A stretch of DNA of 64,000 nt from Ramlibacter paludis (GTDB lineage: Bacteria > Pseudomonadota > Gammaproteobacteria > Burkholderiales > Burkholderiaceae_C), in NCBI RefSeq assembly GCF_022012305.1, contig NZ_JAKLTM010000001.1:930001-994000 (forward strand), written 5' to 3'. The translations under genes were made by a program, and so were the position numbers. Position 1 is the first letter of the stretch, and each line of letters starts with the position of its first letter. The notes under the pieces were generated by a model. The model ran no database searches. It had not been told where the DNA came from and saw only the letters and a list, made by a program, of their open reading frames with translations. Of the stretch, positions 25,331 to 34,082 are shown one piece after another.

Positions 25331-27344
25331 AAAGCTGACGCTGCATTCGACGCTGTGCCGGCGCGAAGCCGGGGCGTTCCAGCAGGCCGTGAAGGGCGGC
25401 GAAGACGTGGTGGTGGCCTGCACCCAGGAAAAGCGGCTGTTCGCCGAGATCGGCGAGCAGACCGAGGGCGCGATCTCCCCGATCCGCTTCGTCAACATCC
25501 GCGAAACGGGCGGCTGGAGCCGCGACGCGCGCAGCGCCATGCCCAAGCTGGCGGCCTTGCTGGCCGCGGCCAAGCTGCCCGAGCCCGAGCCGGTCGCCAC
25601 CGTCACCTACAAGAGTGCGGGCCGCCTGCTGGTGATCGGCCCGCTGGAGGCCGCCGAGCGTTTCGCGGCCGTGGCCGGCGATGCGCTGGACGTGACCATC
25701 TTCGCCCGCGGCGGATCGGGCGCGCAGGAGCGCCGCTTCCCCGTGGTGGGCGGCCGCATCCAGTCGCTCACCGGCTGGCTGGGCGCCTTCCAGCTGGAAT
25801 GGGCGCAGGACAACCCGATCGACCTGGACCTCTGCACGCGCTGCAACGCCTGCGTGGCGGCCTGTCCGGAGCAGGCGATCGGCCTGGACTACCAGGTCGA
25901 CCTGCGCGCCTGCAAGAGCCACCGCTCCTGCGTCAGCGCCTGCGAGGTCGCCGGCGCCATCGACTTCACCCGCGCCCCGGCGCCGCACAGCGAGAGCTAC
26001 GACCTGGTGCTGGACCTGCGCCAGCAGCCCGCCTTCCTGCGCCACGCCCCGCCGCAAGGCTATTTCCACCTGCCGCCCGAGCGGGCCGACGGCGCCGCGG
26101 CGCTGGAGACGGTGCTCAAGCTGCGCGAGCTGGTCGGCGAGTTCGAGAAGCCGAAATTCTTCGCCTACAAGCAGAAGCTCTGCGCCCACAGCCGCAACGA
26201 GCAGGTGGGCTGCAGCGCCTGCATCGACATCTGTTCGGCCGAAGCCATCTCCAGCGACAAGGCGCACCAGCAGGTCAAGGTCAATTCCAGCCTGTGCGTG
26301 GGCTGCGGCGCCTGCACCACGGTCTGCCCGACCGGTGCGATGACCTACACCTATCCGCGGCCGGCGGAGCAGGGCACGAAGATCAAGACGCTGGTCTCCA
26401 GCTACGAGCGCGCCGGCGGCAAGGCGCCCGTCCTGCTGCTGCATAGCCAGGAGCGGGGCCAGGCGCTGGTGGAAGAACTCGGCCGCGCGGCGCGCGTGGG
26501 CGCTGCGCATGGCGTGCCGGCCAACGTCATTCCGCTGGCGCTGTGGCACGTCGCCAGCACGGGCATCGACCTCTGGCTCACGGCCGTCGCGCAGGGCGCG
26601 GCGCACGTGGCGGTCCTGGCGACGACCGAAGAAGCACCGCAATACCTCGATGGCCTGCGCCAGCAGATGGAAGTGGGGCAAGCCATCCTGGCCGGCCTGG
26701 GCTACGCCGGCAGCCACTTCAGCCTGCTGCAGGGGCGCGATGCCATGGACCTCGATCGCGAACTGGCCCTGCTGGCGAAGCGAGGTGGCGCCGTGCCCGC
26801 CCAGCGCGGCCGCTTCTCCGCCACGCCGGAGAAGCGCGGCACGCTGACGCTGGCGGTCGAACATCTGGCCGAACAGGCGCCGCTGCAGCCGGAAGCCATC
26901 GCGCTGCCGGCCGGCGCGCCCTTCGGCAACATCCTCGTCGACACCCAGAAGTGCACGCTGTGCCTGAGCTGCGTGGGCGCCTGCCCGGCGAGCGCCCTGC
27001 AGGACAACCCGCAGCAGCCGCAGTTGCGGCTGGTGGAAAGCAACTGCGTGCAGTGCGGCCTGTGCGCCAAGACCTGCCCGGAGCAGGCCATCACGCTGCA
27101 GCCGCGCCTGTTGTTGACGCCCGAGCGCAAGCAGCCGCGCGTGCTCAACGAAGCCAAGCCCTACGGCTGCATCCGCTGCGGCAAGCCCTTCGGCACGCTC
27201 AAGGCGGTGGAGCTCATGCTCGGCAAGCTGGCCGGCCACGCCATGTTCCAGGGCGAGGCGCTGGAGCGGCTGAAGATGTGCAGCGACTGTCGCGTGATCG
27301 ACATCCATTCGTCCAGCGCCGAGAGCAGGATCACGGACCTATGA
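25257..27344 (+). CDS. Cytosolic multi-cluster 4Fe-4S ferredoxin
   Basis: A 695-residue protein without signal peptide, starting at ATG 25257 inside the DUF3306 frame. It carries several CxxCxxCxxxC-type sites: CTRCNACVAACP and CKSHRSCVSAC near 192-225, CSACIDIC and CVGCGACTTVCP near 320-360, CTLCLSCVGACP and CVQCGLCAKTCP near 567-610, plus a C-terminal CIRC/CSDC pair. At least five to six clusters are plausible. It probably carries electrons in the cytosol for the formate dehydrogenase or its assembly. Related proteins are annotated only as 4Fe-4S proteins. It ends in an ATGA overlap with the TorD-like gene. Confidence 0.85.
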   Translation: MPTLICDCNKTMPLDPAALGQALDEKLTLHSTLCRREAGAFQQAVKGGEDVVVACTQEKRLFAEIGEQTEGAISPIRFVNIRETGGWSRDARSAMPKLAALLAAAKLPEPEPVATVTYKSAGRLLVIGPLEAAERFAAVAGDALDVTIFARGGSGAQERRFPVVGGRIQSLTGWLGAFQLEWAQDNPIDLDLCTRCNACVAACPEQAIGLDYQVDLRACKSHRSCVSACEVAGAIDFTRAPAPHSESYDLVLDLRQQPAFLRHAPPQGYFHLPPERADGAAALETVLKLRELVGEFEKPKFFAYKQKLCAHSRNEQVGCSACIDICSAEAISSDKAHQQVKVNSSLCVGCGACTTVCPTGAMTYTYPRPAEQGTKIKTLVSSYERAGGKAPVLLLHSQERGQALVEELGRAARVGAAHGVPANVIPLALWHVASTGIDLWLTAVAQGAAHVAVLATTEEAPQYLDGLRQQMEVGQAILAGLGYAGSHFSLLQGRDAMDLDRELALLAKRGGAVPAQRGRFSATPEKRGTLTLAVEHLAEQAPLQPEAIALPAGAPFGNILVDTQKCTLCLSCVGACPASALQDNPQQPQLRLVESNCVQCGLCAKTCPEQAITLQPRLLLTPERKQPRVLNEAKPYGCIRCGKPFGTLKAVELMLGKLAGHAMFQGEALERLKMCSDCRVIDIHSSSAESRITDL

Positions 27345-27961
27345 AAGAGCAGATTCCGGTCTCGTCCGCGCTGGACGAGGAAACGGCGCGCGCCGAGATC
27401 TACGGCCTGCTCGCGCAGCTGTTCTACGCCGCTCCGCCGCCCGAACTGCTGGCGGCCTTGCGCGTGGCGGTGACCGATGCGCCGGCGCAAGGCGCCTTCC
27501 TCGAGGAACCCTGGCGCGAACTGGTCGGCGTGGCGCGGTCCATGAGCGACGCCGCGGTGCGCGAGGAATACGAGGCGCTTTTCGGCGGCGTCGGCAAGCC
27601 CGAAATCTACCTGTTCGGCTCGCACTACCTCAGTGGCTTCCTCAACGAAAAGCCGCTGGCGCGCCTGCGCGACACGCTGGCCGAACTCGGGCTGGCGCGC
27701 GACGAGGCCATGGGCGAGACCGAGGACCACATCGCCTACCTGTGCGAAGTGATGCGCTACCTGATCGCCGGCGACGACGTGGCTGTCGCCAACCTGACGA
27801 AGCAGAGCGAGTTCTTCGCCACGCACCTGCAGCCCTGGGGCATGCAGTTGTGCGATGCAATATCGGCCCATCCCAAGGCCCGCTTCTACGGGGTGCTCGC
27901 CGACTTCACGCGGGCATTCCTCAACGTCGAAGTGCAAGGCTTCGACATGCTCGATACCTGA
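27341..27961 (+). CDS. TorD-family molybdoenzyme chaperone
   Basis: A 206-residue all-helical chaperone of the TorD/DmsD family. It has EEYEALFGGVGKPEIYLFGS followed by HYLSGFLNEKPLARLRDTLA, and ETEDHIAYLCEVMRYLI, the usual core. Such proteins bind the Tat signal of a molybdoenzyme and hold it until the cofactor is loaded; the client here should be the FDH alpha subunit. It overlaps the ferredoxin by four bases and is followed by a 147-base gap with a promoter. Confidence 0.87.
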   Translation: MKEQIPVSSALDEETARAEIYGLLAQLFYAAPPPELLAALRVAVTDAPAQGAFLEEPWRELVGVARSMSDAAVREEYEALFGGVGKPEIYLFGSHYLSGFLNEKPLARLRDTLAELGLARDEAMGETEDHIAYLCEVMRYLIAGDDVAVANLTKQSEFFATHLQPWGMQLCDAISAHPKARFYGVLADFTRAFLNVEVQGFDMLDT

Positions 27962-28043
27962 CCGAGAGCGTCTCAATCTGAGACAGGGCCTCCGCCCTCG
28001 CGTTTTCCCCTAGGGATCGCGCGATGCATTTGCATGCAAACGA

Positions 28044-28072
28044 TTGCGAATGCCGGTACGCTCGTCTAGAGT
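28044..28072 (+). promoter_or_regulatory. Candidate sigma-70 promoter of the FDH structural genes
   Basis: TTGCGA (28044-28049) and TAGAGT (28067-28072) are separated by 17 bases, in the gap before the Tat mini-protein. A 10-bp palindrome TTGCATGCAA (28030-28039) overlaps the upstream edge and could be an operator. Activity is not shown. Confidence 0.4.
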
Positions 28073-28108
28073 ATGAAGAGAAGTGCATAAGAGCTCCAGG
28101 AGACGCAC

Positions 28109-28315
28109 ATGTCCGAAAGCCAGAAACCCCGGCGCCGGGGATTCATGTTGGGGGCGGCCGCTGCCGGTGCCGCCGCTGCCGCCGTCGTCACGCTGCCGCA
28201 AGTCCAGGGCACCGTGGCCGCAACCAGCGAGAAGGCTCCGCCTGCGCCCGAGAACGGGGGCGGCTACCGCGTGTCGGAACACGTCAAGCGGTACTACAAG
28301 TCCACGCTGATCTAA
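28109..28315 (+). CDS. Small Tat-signal protein of the formate dehydrogenase operon
   Basis: A 68-residue protein that starts with a twin-arginine signal (PRRRGFMLGAAAAG, then a long Ala stretch) and has a mature part of only about 30 residues, ending GYRVSEHVKRYYKSTLI. Such small Tat proteins sit directly before fdhA in betaproteobacterial FDH operons and are thought to be a small subunit or assembly factor. AGGAG lies six bases before the ATG, so the start is good. Confidence 0.8.
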   Translation: MSESQKPRRRGFMLGAAAAGAAAAAVVTLPQVQGTVAATSEKAPPAPENGGGYRVSEHVKRYYKSTLI

Positions 28316-28331
28316 CCTCCTGGAGAGCTCC

Positions 28332-31301
28332 ATGTTGCTCACGAAGAAGTCGGGCGGCGCCCAGGCCAACCCGCGTTCCCCTTTCGTCCATAGCCTCCAG
28401 CGCGGCCTCGCCGCCGCCATTCCCACCATGGACCGGCGCGCCTTCCTGCGCCGCTCCGGCCTGGGCGTCGGCGTGGGCATCGCCGCCACCCAGCTCACGC
28501 TGGTGAAGAAGGCGCAGGCCAAGGACGGCAACGGGCCGGCGGTCGGCGAAGGCCGCATCGAGGTCAAGCGCACCATCTGCTCGCACTGCTCGGTCGGCTG
28601 CGCCATCGACGCGGTCGTCGAGAACGGCGTGTGGGTGCGCCAGGAGCCGGTGTTCGATTCGCCGATCAACCTGGGCGCGCACTGCGCCAAGGGCGCGGCG
28701 ATCCGCGAGCACGGCCACGGCGAATTCCGCCTGCGCTACCCGATGAAGCTGGTGGCCGGCAAGTACCAGCGTATCTCCTGGGACCAGGCGCTCAACGAGA
28801 TCTCCGCCAAGGTGGAGGAACTGCGCAAGGCCAGCGGCCCCGACTCCGTGTACTGGATCGGCTCGTCGAAGCACAGCAACGAGCAGTCGTACCTGATGCG
28901 CAAGTTCGTCAGCCTGTTCGGCAGCAACAACTGCGACCACCAGGCACGCATCTGCCACTCCACCACGGTCGCCGGCGTGGCGAACACGTGGGGCTACGGC
29001 GCCATGACCAATTCGTACAACGACCTGCAGAACAGCAAGTGCGCGTTGTACATCGGCTCCAACGCCGCCGAGGCGCATCCGGTCTCCATGCTGCACATGC
29101 TGCATGCCAAGGAGAACGGCACCAAGCTGATCGTCGTCGACCCGCGCTTCACGCGGACCGCGGCCAAGGCCGACGAATACGTGCGCATCCGCTCCGGCTC
29201 CGACATCCCCTTCCTGTTCGGCCTGCTGTACCACGTGTTCAAGAACGGCTGGGAGGACAAGAAGTACCTGGCCGACCGCGTGTACGGCATGGACAAGGTG
29301 CGCGAGGACGTGCTGGCCAAGTGGACGCCCGACAAGGTGGAGGAAGCCTGCGGCGTGCCCGAGGCGCAGATGGTCAAGGTGGCGACGATGATGGCGCAGA
29401 GCCGGCCGTCGACCATCGTCTGGTGCATGGGCCAGACCCAGCACACCATCGGCAACGCGATGGTGCGCGCATCGTGCATCCTGCAGCTGGCGCTGGGCAA
29501 CATCGGCGTGTCGGGCGGCGGCGCCAACATCTTCCGTGGCCACGACAACGTGCAGGGCGCCACCGACGTCGGCCCCAACCCCGACTCGCTGCCCGGCTAC
29601 TACGGCCTGGCCGAAGGCTCCTGGCGGCACTACGCCAAGGTCTGGGGCGTGGACTACGACTGGATCAAGGGCCGCTTCGCCAACGTCGGCATGATGAGCA
29701 AGCCCGGCATCACGGTGTCGCGCTGGATCGACGGCGTGCTCGAGAAGAACGAGATGATCGACCAGGACGCCAACCTGCGCGGCGTCGTCTACTGGGGCCA
29801 CGCACCCAACTCGCAGACCCGCGGCGCCGAGATGAAGCGGGCCATGGACAAGCTGGACCTGCTGGTGGTGGTGGACCCGTATCCCTCGGCCACCGCGGCG
29901 ATGGCCGCCATGCCTGGCCGGCCGGAGGACCTGAACCCCAACCGCGCGGTCTACCTGCTGCCGGCGGCGACGCAGTTCGAGACCAGCGGCTCCGTCACGG
30001 CGTCGAACCGCTCGATCCAGTGGCGCGAGAAGGTGATCGAGCCGCTGTGGGAAAGCCGCAGCGACCACATGATCATGTACCAGCTGGCGCAGAAGCTGGG
30101 CTTCGGCAACGAGCTGGTCAAGAACTACAAGATGCAGAAGGTCAAGGGCATGGACGAGCCCCTGCCCGAGGACATCCTGCGCGAGATCAACAAGACCAAC
30201 TGGTCGATCGGCTACACCGGCCAGAGCCCCGAGCGCCTGAAGGCCCACATGCGGCTGATGGGGCAGTTCGACGTCAAGACGCTCAAGGCCAAGGGCAGCG
30301 TGGTCGACAAGGAAACCGGCTACGACATCGCGGGCGACTACTACGGCCTGCCCTGGCCCTGCTACGGCACGCCGGAACTCAAGCACCCGGGCTCGCCCAA
30401 CCTGTACGACAACCACAAGCACGTGATGGACGGCGGCGGCTGCTTCCGCGCCAACTTCGGCGTGGAGAAGGACGGCGTCAACCTGCTGGCCGAGGACGGC
30501 TCGTTCCCGGTGGGCAGCGACATCCAGACCGGCTACCCCGAGATCGACCACATCTTCATCAAGAAGCTGGGCTGGTGGGGCGAGCTCACGCCGGTGGAAC
30601 AGGCCGCGGCCGAGGGCAAGAACTGGAAGACCGACCTCTCCGGCGGCCTGATCCGGGTGGCGATGAAGAACCACGGCATCCACCCCTTCGGCAACGCCAA
30701 GGCGCGCGCGGTGGTGTGGAACTTCCCGGACCCGATCCCGCAGCACCGCGAGCCGATCTACAGCACGCGGCCCGACCTGGTGGCCAAGTACCCGACGCAC
30801 GACGACAAGAAGGCCTTCTGGCGGCTGCCCACGCTGTACAAGTCGCTGCAGCAGAAGAACGTCGAGGACAAGCTGGCCGAGAAATTCCCGCTGATCCTGA
30901 GCTCGGGGCGACTGGTGGAATACGAAGGCGGCGGCGAGGAAACGCGCTCCAACCCCTGGCTGGCGGAACTGCAGCAGGAGTCCTTCGTCGAGATCAACCC
31001 GAAGACGGCGGCGGCGCGGCAGATCAAGAACGGCGACCGCGTGTGGCTCAAGTCGCCCACCGGCACGCAGCTGAACGTGCAGGCGCTAGTGACGGATCGC
31101 GTCGGCCCGGACACGGTGTGGATGCCCTTCCACTTCTCGGGCCGCTGGCAAGGCACGGACATGCTGCCGTACTACCCGAGCGGCGCAGCGCCCGTCGTGC
31201 GCGGTGAAGCCGTCAACACGGCGACCACGTATGGCTACGACAGCGTGACGATGATGCAAGAGACGAAGACAACGATCTGCCAGATCGAGAAAGCAGCTTG
31301 A
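28332..31301 (+). CDS. fdhA: Formate dehydrogenase alpha (catalytic) subunit
   Basis: A 989-residue molybdopterin oxidoreductase that oxidises formate to CO2. A Tat signal (MDRRAFLRRSGLGVGVG) lies at about residues 33-50, so it is exported folded. The N-terminal [4Fe-4S] ligands are C83, C86, C90 and C118, with K120 after the last. The metal ligand is C208 in ARICHSTTVAG, followed by H209; selenocysteine is not used. The molybdopterin-guanine-dinucleotide domains follow to the C-terminus. It is the core of the operon with fdhB and the gamma subunit. Confidence 0.95.
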   Translation: MLLTKKSGGAQANPRSPFVHSLQRGLAAAIPTMDRRAFLRRSGLGVGVGIAATQLTLVKKAQAKDGNGPAVGEGRIEVKRTICSHCSVGCAIDAVVENGVWVRQEPVFDSPINLGAHCAKGAAIREHGHGEFRLRYPMKLVAGKYQRISWDQALNEISAKVEELRKASGPDSVYWIGSSKHSNEQSYLMRKFVSLFGSNNCDHQARICHSTTVAGVANTWGYGAMTNSYNDLQNSKCALYIGSNAAEAHPVSMLHMLHAKENGTKLIVVDPRFTRTAAKADEYVRIRSGSDIPFLFGLLYHVFKNGWEDKKYLADRVYGMDKVREDVLAKWTPDKVEEACGVPEAQMVKVATMMAQSRPSTIVWCMGQTQHTIGNAMVRASCILQLALGNIGVSGGGANIFRGHDNVQGATDVGPNPDSLPGYYGLAEGSWRHYAKVWGVDYDWIKGRFANVGMMSKPGITVSRWIDGVLEKNEMIDQDANLRGVVYWGHAPNSQTRGAEMKRAMDKLDLLVVVDPYPSATAAMAAMPGRPEDLNPNRAVYLLPAATQFETSGSVTASNRSIQWREKVIEPLWESRSDHMIMYQLAQKLGFGNELVKNYKMQKVKGMDEPLPEDILREINKTNWSIGYTGQSPERLKAHMRLMGQFDVKTLKAKGSVVDKETGYDIAGDYYGLPWPCYGTPELKHPGSPNLYDNHKHVMDGGGCFRANFGVEKDGVNLLAEDGSFPVGSDIQTGYPEIDHIFIKKLGWWGELTPVEQAAAEGKNWKTDLSGGLIRVAMKNHGIHPFGNAKARAVVWNFPDPIPQHREPIYSTRPDLVAKYPTHDDKKAFWRLPTLYKSLQQKNVEDKLAEKFPLILSSGRLVEYEGGGEETRSNPWLAELQQESFVEINPKTAAARQIKNGDRVWLKSPTGTQLNVQALVTDRVGPDTVWMPFHFSGRWQGTDMLPYYPSGAAPVVRGEAVNTATTYGYDSVTMMQETKTTICQIEKAA

Positions 31302-31311
31302 GGAGACCACG

Positions 31312-31929
31312 ATGGCACGAATGAAATTCATCTGTGACTCCGAGCGTTGCATCGAGTGCAACGGCTGCGTCACGGCCTGCAAGAACGAGCACGAGGTGCC
31401 CTGGGGCGTCAACCGGCGCCGCGTGGTCACCCTCAACGACGGCGTGCCGGGCGAGCGCTCGGTATCGGTCGCCTGCATGCACTGCTCCGACGCGCCCTGC
31501 ATGGCGGTCTGCCCCGTCAACTGCTTCTACCGCACCGAAGAGGGCGTGGTGCTGCACGACAAGGACGTCTGCATCGGCTGCGGCTACTGCAGCTACGCCT
31601 GCCCGTTCGGCGCGCCGCAGTTCCCCTCGGCCGGCACCTTCGGCGTGCGCGGCAAGATGGACAAGTGCACCTTCTGCGCCGGCGGCCCGGAAGCCAACGG
31701 CTCGCAGGCCGAATTCGAGAAGTACGGCCGCAACCGCCTGGCCGAAGGCAAGCTGCCCGCCTGCGCCGAGATGTGCTCCACCAAGGCGCTGATGGCCGGC
31801 GACGGCGACGTCATCGCCGACATCTTCCGCAACCGCGTGCTCAAGCGCGGCAAGGGCGCCGAAGTCTGGGGCTGGGGCACCGCCTACGGTTCCAAGCAGG
31901 CCGGCCAGCCCGGAGGCCAGAAGTCATGA
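31312..31929 (+). CDS. fdhB: Formate dehydrogenase beta subunit (4Fe-4S)
   Basis: A 205-residue iron-sulfur subunit with four cluster motifs: CIECNGCVTAC near the N-terminus, CMHCSDAPCMAVCPVNC, CIGCGYCSYACPFG, and KCTFCAG with CAEMCSTKAL further on. It conducts electrons from the catalytic subunit to the membrane cytochrome b. It has no signal peptide and no C-terminal membrane helix; like similar FDH beta subunits it would be exported with the alpha subunit's Tat signal. It overlaps the next lipoprotein gene by four bases. Confidence 0.93.
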   Translation: MARMKFICDSERCIECNGCVTACKNEHEVPWGVNRRRVVTLNDGVPGERSVSVACMHCSDAPCMAVCPVNCFYRTEEGVVLHDKDVCIGCGYCSYACPFGAPQFPSAGTFGVRGKMDKCTFCAGGPEANGSQAEFEKYGRNRLAEGKLPACAEMCSTKALMAGDGDVIADIFRNRVLKRGKGAEVWGWGTAYGSKQAGQPGGQKS

Positions 31930-32147
31930 AAGCCGTCCTGATCGCATCGCTGGCCGTGCTCGCGTTCGCGGGCTGCGCCGAGAAGGAGCAGACGGCGTCG
32001 GGCATCAAGTCCGACAGCGCTTCCTTCCAGGGCACCAGCCGCCAGTTCGTCGCCCCGGGCTGGAAGCCGGGTGACCGCGCCAGCTGGGAACAGCAACTCA
32101 AGGTCCGTACCGTCCAGGGGCAGAACGACTATGCGAAGGTTCCTTGA
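31926..32147 (+). CDS. Small lipoprotein of the FDH operon
   Basis: A 73-residue lipoprotein precursor: MKAVLIASLAVLAFAGC gives a good lipobox. The mature part is about 56 polar residues (SASFQGTSRQFVAPGWKPGD). The start overlaps the fdhB stop and its end overlaps the gamma subunit start by 17 bases, so all three are translated from one message. The role is unknown; it may help anchor or stabilise the periplasmic dehydrogenase. Confidence 0.75.
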   Translation: MKAVLIASLAVLAFAGCAEKEQTASGIKSDSASFQGTSRQFVAPGWKPGDRASWEQQLKVRTVQGQNDYAKVP

Positions 32148-33369
32148 CGTCCTGGCCGCGGCGGCACTGACGCTGGCCGCCGCCGGCGCGTTCGCCCAGG
32201 CCCAGCCCGCCGCTTCCGCCGCCACCGCCATGCCCGCCGCCAAGCCGGCGGTGCAGGAAGACCTGCCGCCGCCGGCGCCGGGTGCCGCAGGCGGCATCCA
32301 GGGCCAGAACATCTTCGACGTGAAGCCCGAGGTGAAGCGCGATGCGTCCAGCGACCCGGACTACCTGAAGCAGAACAACGGCCAGCGCAACGCGGTCCAG
32401 CCGGGCAACAACGCGCCGATGTGGCGCGGCGTGCAGGCCGGCAAGGAAGGCTACAGCAGCCTGCCGAAAAGCGAAGCGCCCGAGGCCGGGATCCTGATCC
32501 AGGGCCCGGTGCAGTACCCGGGTTCGCGCCTCACCAGCGCCGGCGAAGCCTGGCGGCAGGTGCGCAACCAGTGGGTCATTCCCTACGGTGCGGCGCTGCT
32601 GGCGATCGCCGTGCTGGCGCTCGCGCTGCTGTACTTCACCAAGGGACCGCTGGGGCAGCACACGCAGGACACGGGCCGCAAGATCGAGCGCTTCACGCCC
32701 TTCGAGCGCGCGGCGCACTGGTCGAATGCCATCGCCTTCTGCGCGCTGGCGATCTCCGGCCTCGTCATGGCCTTCGGCAAGTTCTTCCTGCTGCCGGTCA
32801 TGGGGCTCACGCTGTTCGGCTTCCTGACCTACGTGCTGAAGACGATCCACAACTTCATGGGGCCGCTGTTCGTGGTCTCGCTGGTGATCATCTTCCTCAC
32901 CTTCCTCAAGGACAACTTCCCGCAGCGAGGCGACCTGCGCTGGATCCTGTCCGCGGGCGGCCTGTTCAGCAAGCACGAGCCGCCCTCGTACCGCTTCAAC
33001 GCGGGCGAGAAAGGCATCTTCTGGCTGGGCGTGTTCCTGCTCGGCACCATCGTCGTGGTCTCGGGTCTGGTGATGGACAAGCTGGTGCCCACCATCGACT
33101 ACGTGCGCGGCACCATGCAGGTGACGCACATGGTCCATGCCACTGCCGCGATGGCCATGATGGCGGTCTTCATCGGCCACATCTACATGGGCACCATCGG
33201 CATGCGCGGCGCCTACGGCGCCATGCGGCGCGGCTGGGTCGACGAGAGCTGGGCGAAGGAACACCACGCCTACTGGTACGAGGACATCAAGGCCGGCAAG
33301 ATCCCGGCCGAACGCAGCCGGCCCGTGGCCATGGTCGACAAGAGCGGCGATCTCGCCCGCCCCGCCTGA
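32131..33369 (+). CDS. Formate dehydrogenase gamma (cytochrome b) subunit
   Basis: A 412-residue membrane protein. A Sec signal (MRRFLDVLAAAALTLAAAGAF) is followed by about 130 periplasmic residues and a membrane region (about 147-400) with four or five helices. Haem-ligand histidines are plausible at FERAAHWSNA, LKTIHNFMG and MVHATAAMAMMAVFIGHIYM. It passes electrons to the quinone pool. The long N-terminal extension is found in this sub-family. The 17-base overlap with the small lipoprotein supports a start at 32131. Confidence 0.9.
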   Translation: MRRFLDVLAAAALTLAAAGAFAQAQPAASAATAMPAAKPAVQEDLPPPAPGAAGGIQGQNIFDVKPEVKRDASSDPDYLKQNNGQRNAVQPGNNAPMWRGVQAGKEGYSSLPKSEAPEAGILIQGPVQYPGSRLTSAGEAWRQVRNQWVIPYGAALLAIAVLALALLYFTKGPLGQHTQDTGRKIERFTPFERAAHWSNAIAFCALAISGLVMAFGKFFLLPVMGLTLFGFLTYVLKTIHNFMGPLFVVSLVIIFLTFLKDNFPQRGDLRWILSAGGLFSKHEPPSYRFNAGEKGIFWLGVFLLGTIVVVSGLVMDKLVPTIDYVRGTMQVTHMVHATAAMAMMAVFIGHIYMGTIGMRGAYGAMRRGWVDESWAKEHHAYWYEDIKAGKIPAERSRPVAMVDKSGDLARPA

Positions 33370-33382
33370 GGAGATTCACCGC

Positions 33383-34018
33383 ATGATCCGTTGCACGATC
33401 GCCGCCGCCGCGGCCCTCGCAGTCACCGGCCTGGCCCTGGCCAAGCTGCCGCCCGTGGACGAAGCCGCCAAGGCCAAGGCGGCCGAAGCCGCGGCCAAGA
33501 CGGCCTGGCAAGGCAAGGTCGACGCTTACCAGCTGTGCAAGGTGCAGGACAAGGTCGCCGCCGCCTACCGCAAGACCGCAACCGCTGCCGGCAAGCCGGC
33601 ATCCGCTGGCGTGGCCGCGGCCGTTCCGGCGGCCAATGCGCCGGCCAATGCCGCCGCCGCCGGAGCCATCGCGGCCGCGGCCAAGCCGGCCAGCGGCGCG
33701 GCAGCGCCGGCCGCTGTTGCCGCGGCCTCCGCCTCGGCGAAGCCTCCCACCCCGACCGATGCCACCGCATCGCAAGGCGGCAGCACGCCGGTCGCCGGCG
33801 TCGGCACGGCGGCCGCACCCTCGTGGCCCGGTTGCGCCGACCCCGGGCCCTTCGCCTACGCACCGCCCGAGCAGAAGCCGCTGGAGACTTCCGGCGCGCA
33901 TTCGCCGGCCGCCAATGCCACCAGCCCGCCGAGCAACCGCGCGACGTCGGCCGAGCTGGCTCCGTCCAAGCCGGGCACGGCCACCGCGCCGGCTGCGGCG
34001 CCCGCCAAGAAGCCCTGA
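33383..34018 (+). CDS. Exported Ala/Pro-rich protein, unknown
   Basis: A 211-residue protein with a signal peptide (MIRCTIAAAAALAVTGLALA). The first 55 mature residues are helical with one cysteine (AYQLCKVQDKVAAAYRKT); the rest is a low-complexity A/P/S/T stretch containing CADPGPFAYAPPEQK. GGAG lies nine bases before the ATG. It is the last gene before a strong terminator, in the same direction as the FDH genes. Function unknown. Confidence 0.7.
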   Translation: MIRCTIAAAAALAVTGLALAKLPPVDEAAKAKAAEAAAKTAWQGKVDAYQLCKVQDKVAAAYRKTATAAGKPASAGVAAAVPAANAPANAAAAGAIAAAAKPASGAAAPAAVAAASASAKPPTPTDATASQGGSTPVAGVGTAAAPSWPGCADPGPFAYAPPEQKPLETSGAHSPAANATSPPSNRATSAELAPSKPGTATAPAAAPAKKP

Positions 34019-34035
34019 GCTTCCCGGACTCCCGC

Positions 34036-34066
34036 AGGCCAGCCCTCGGGCTGGCCTTTTTGTTTT
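34036..34066 (+). terminator. Rho-independent terminator of the FDH structural operon
   Basis: AGGCCAGCCC, a TCG loop and GGCTGGCCT form a perfect stem followed by TTTTTGTTTT. It separates the FDH structural genes from fdhD, so fdhD probably has its own promoter or is read by read-through. Confidence 0.9.
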
Positions 34067-34082
34067 GCTGTACTGTGCCGCC

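Noticed and set aside
28950-28960. Selenocysteine in formate dehydrogenase
   Set aside because: The codon at the metal-ligand position is a cysteine codon (TGC) in the frame; no in-frame TGA is present.
28284-30800. An 838-codon minus-strand reading frame over fdhA
   Set aside because: Antisense shadow of the formate dehydrogenase alpha subunit; low-complexity H/L/V/Q composition.
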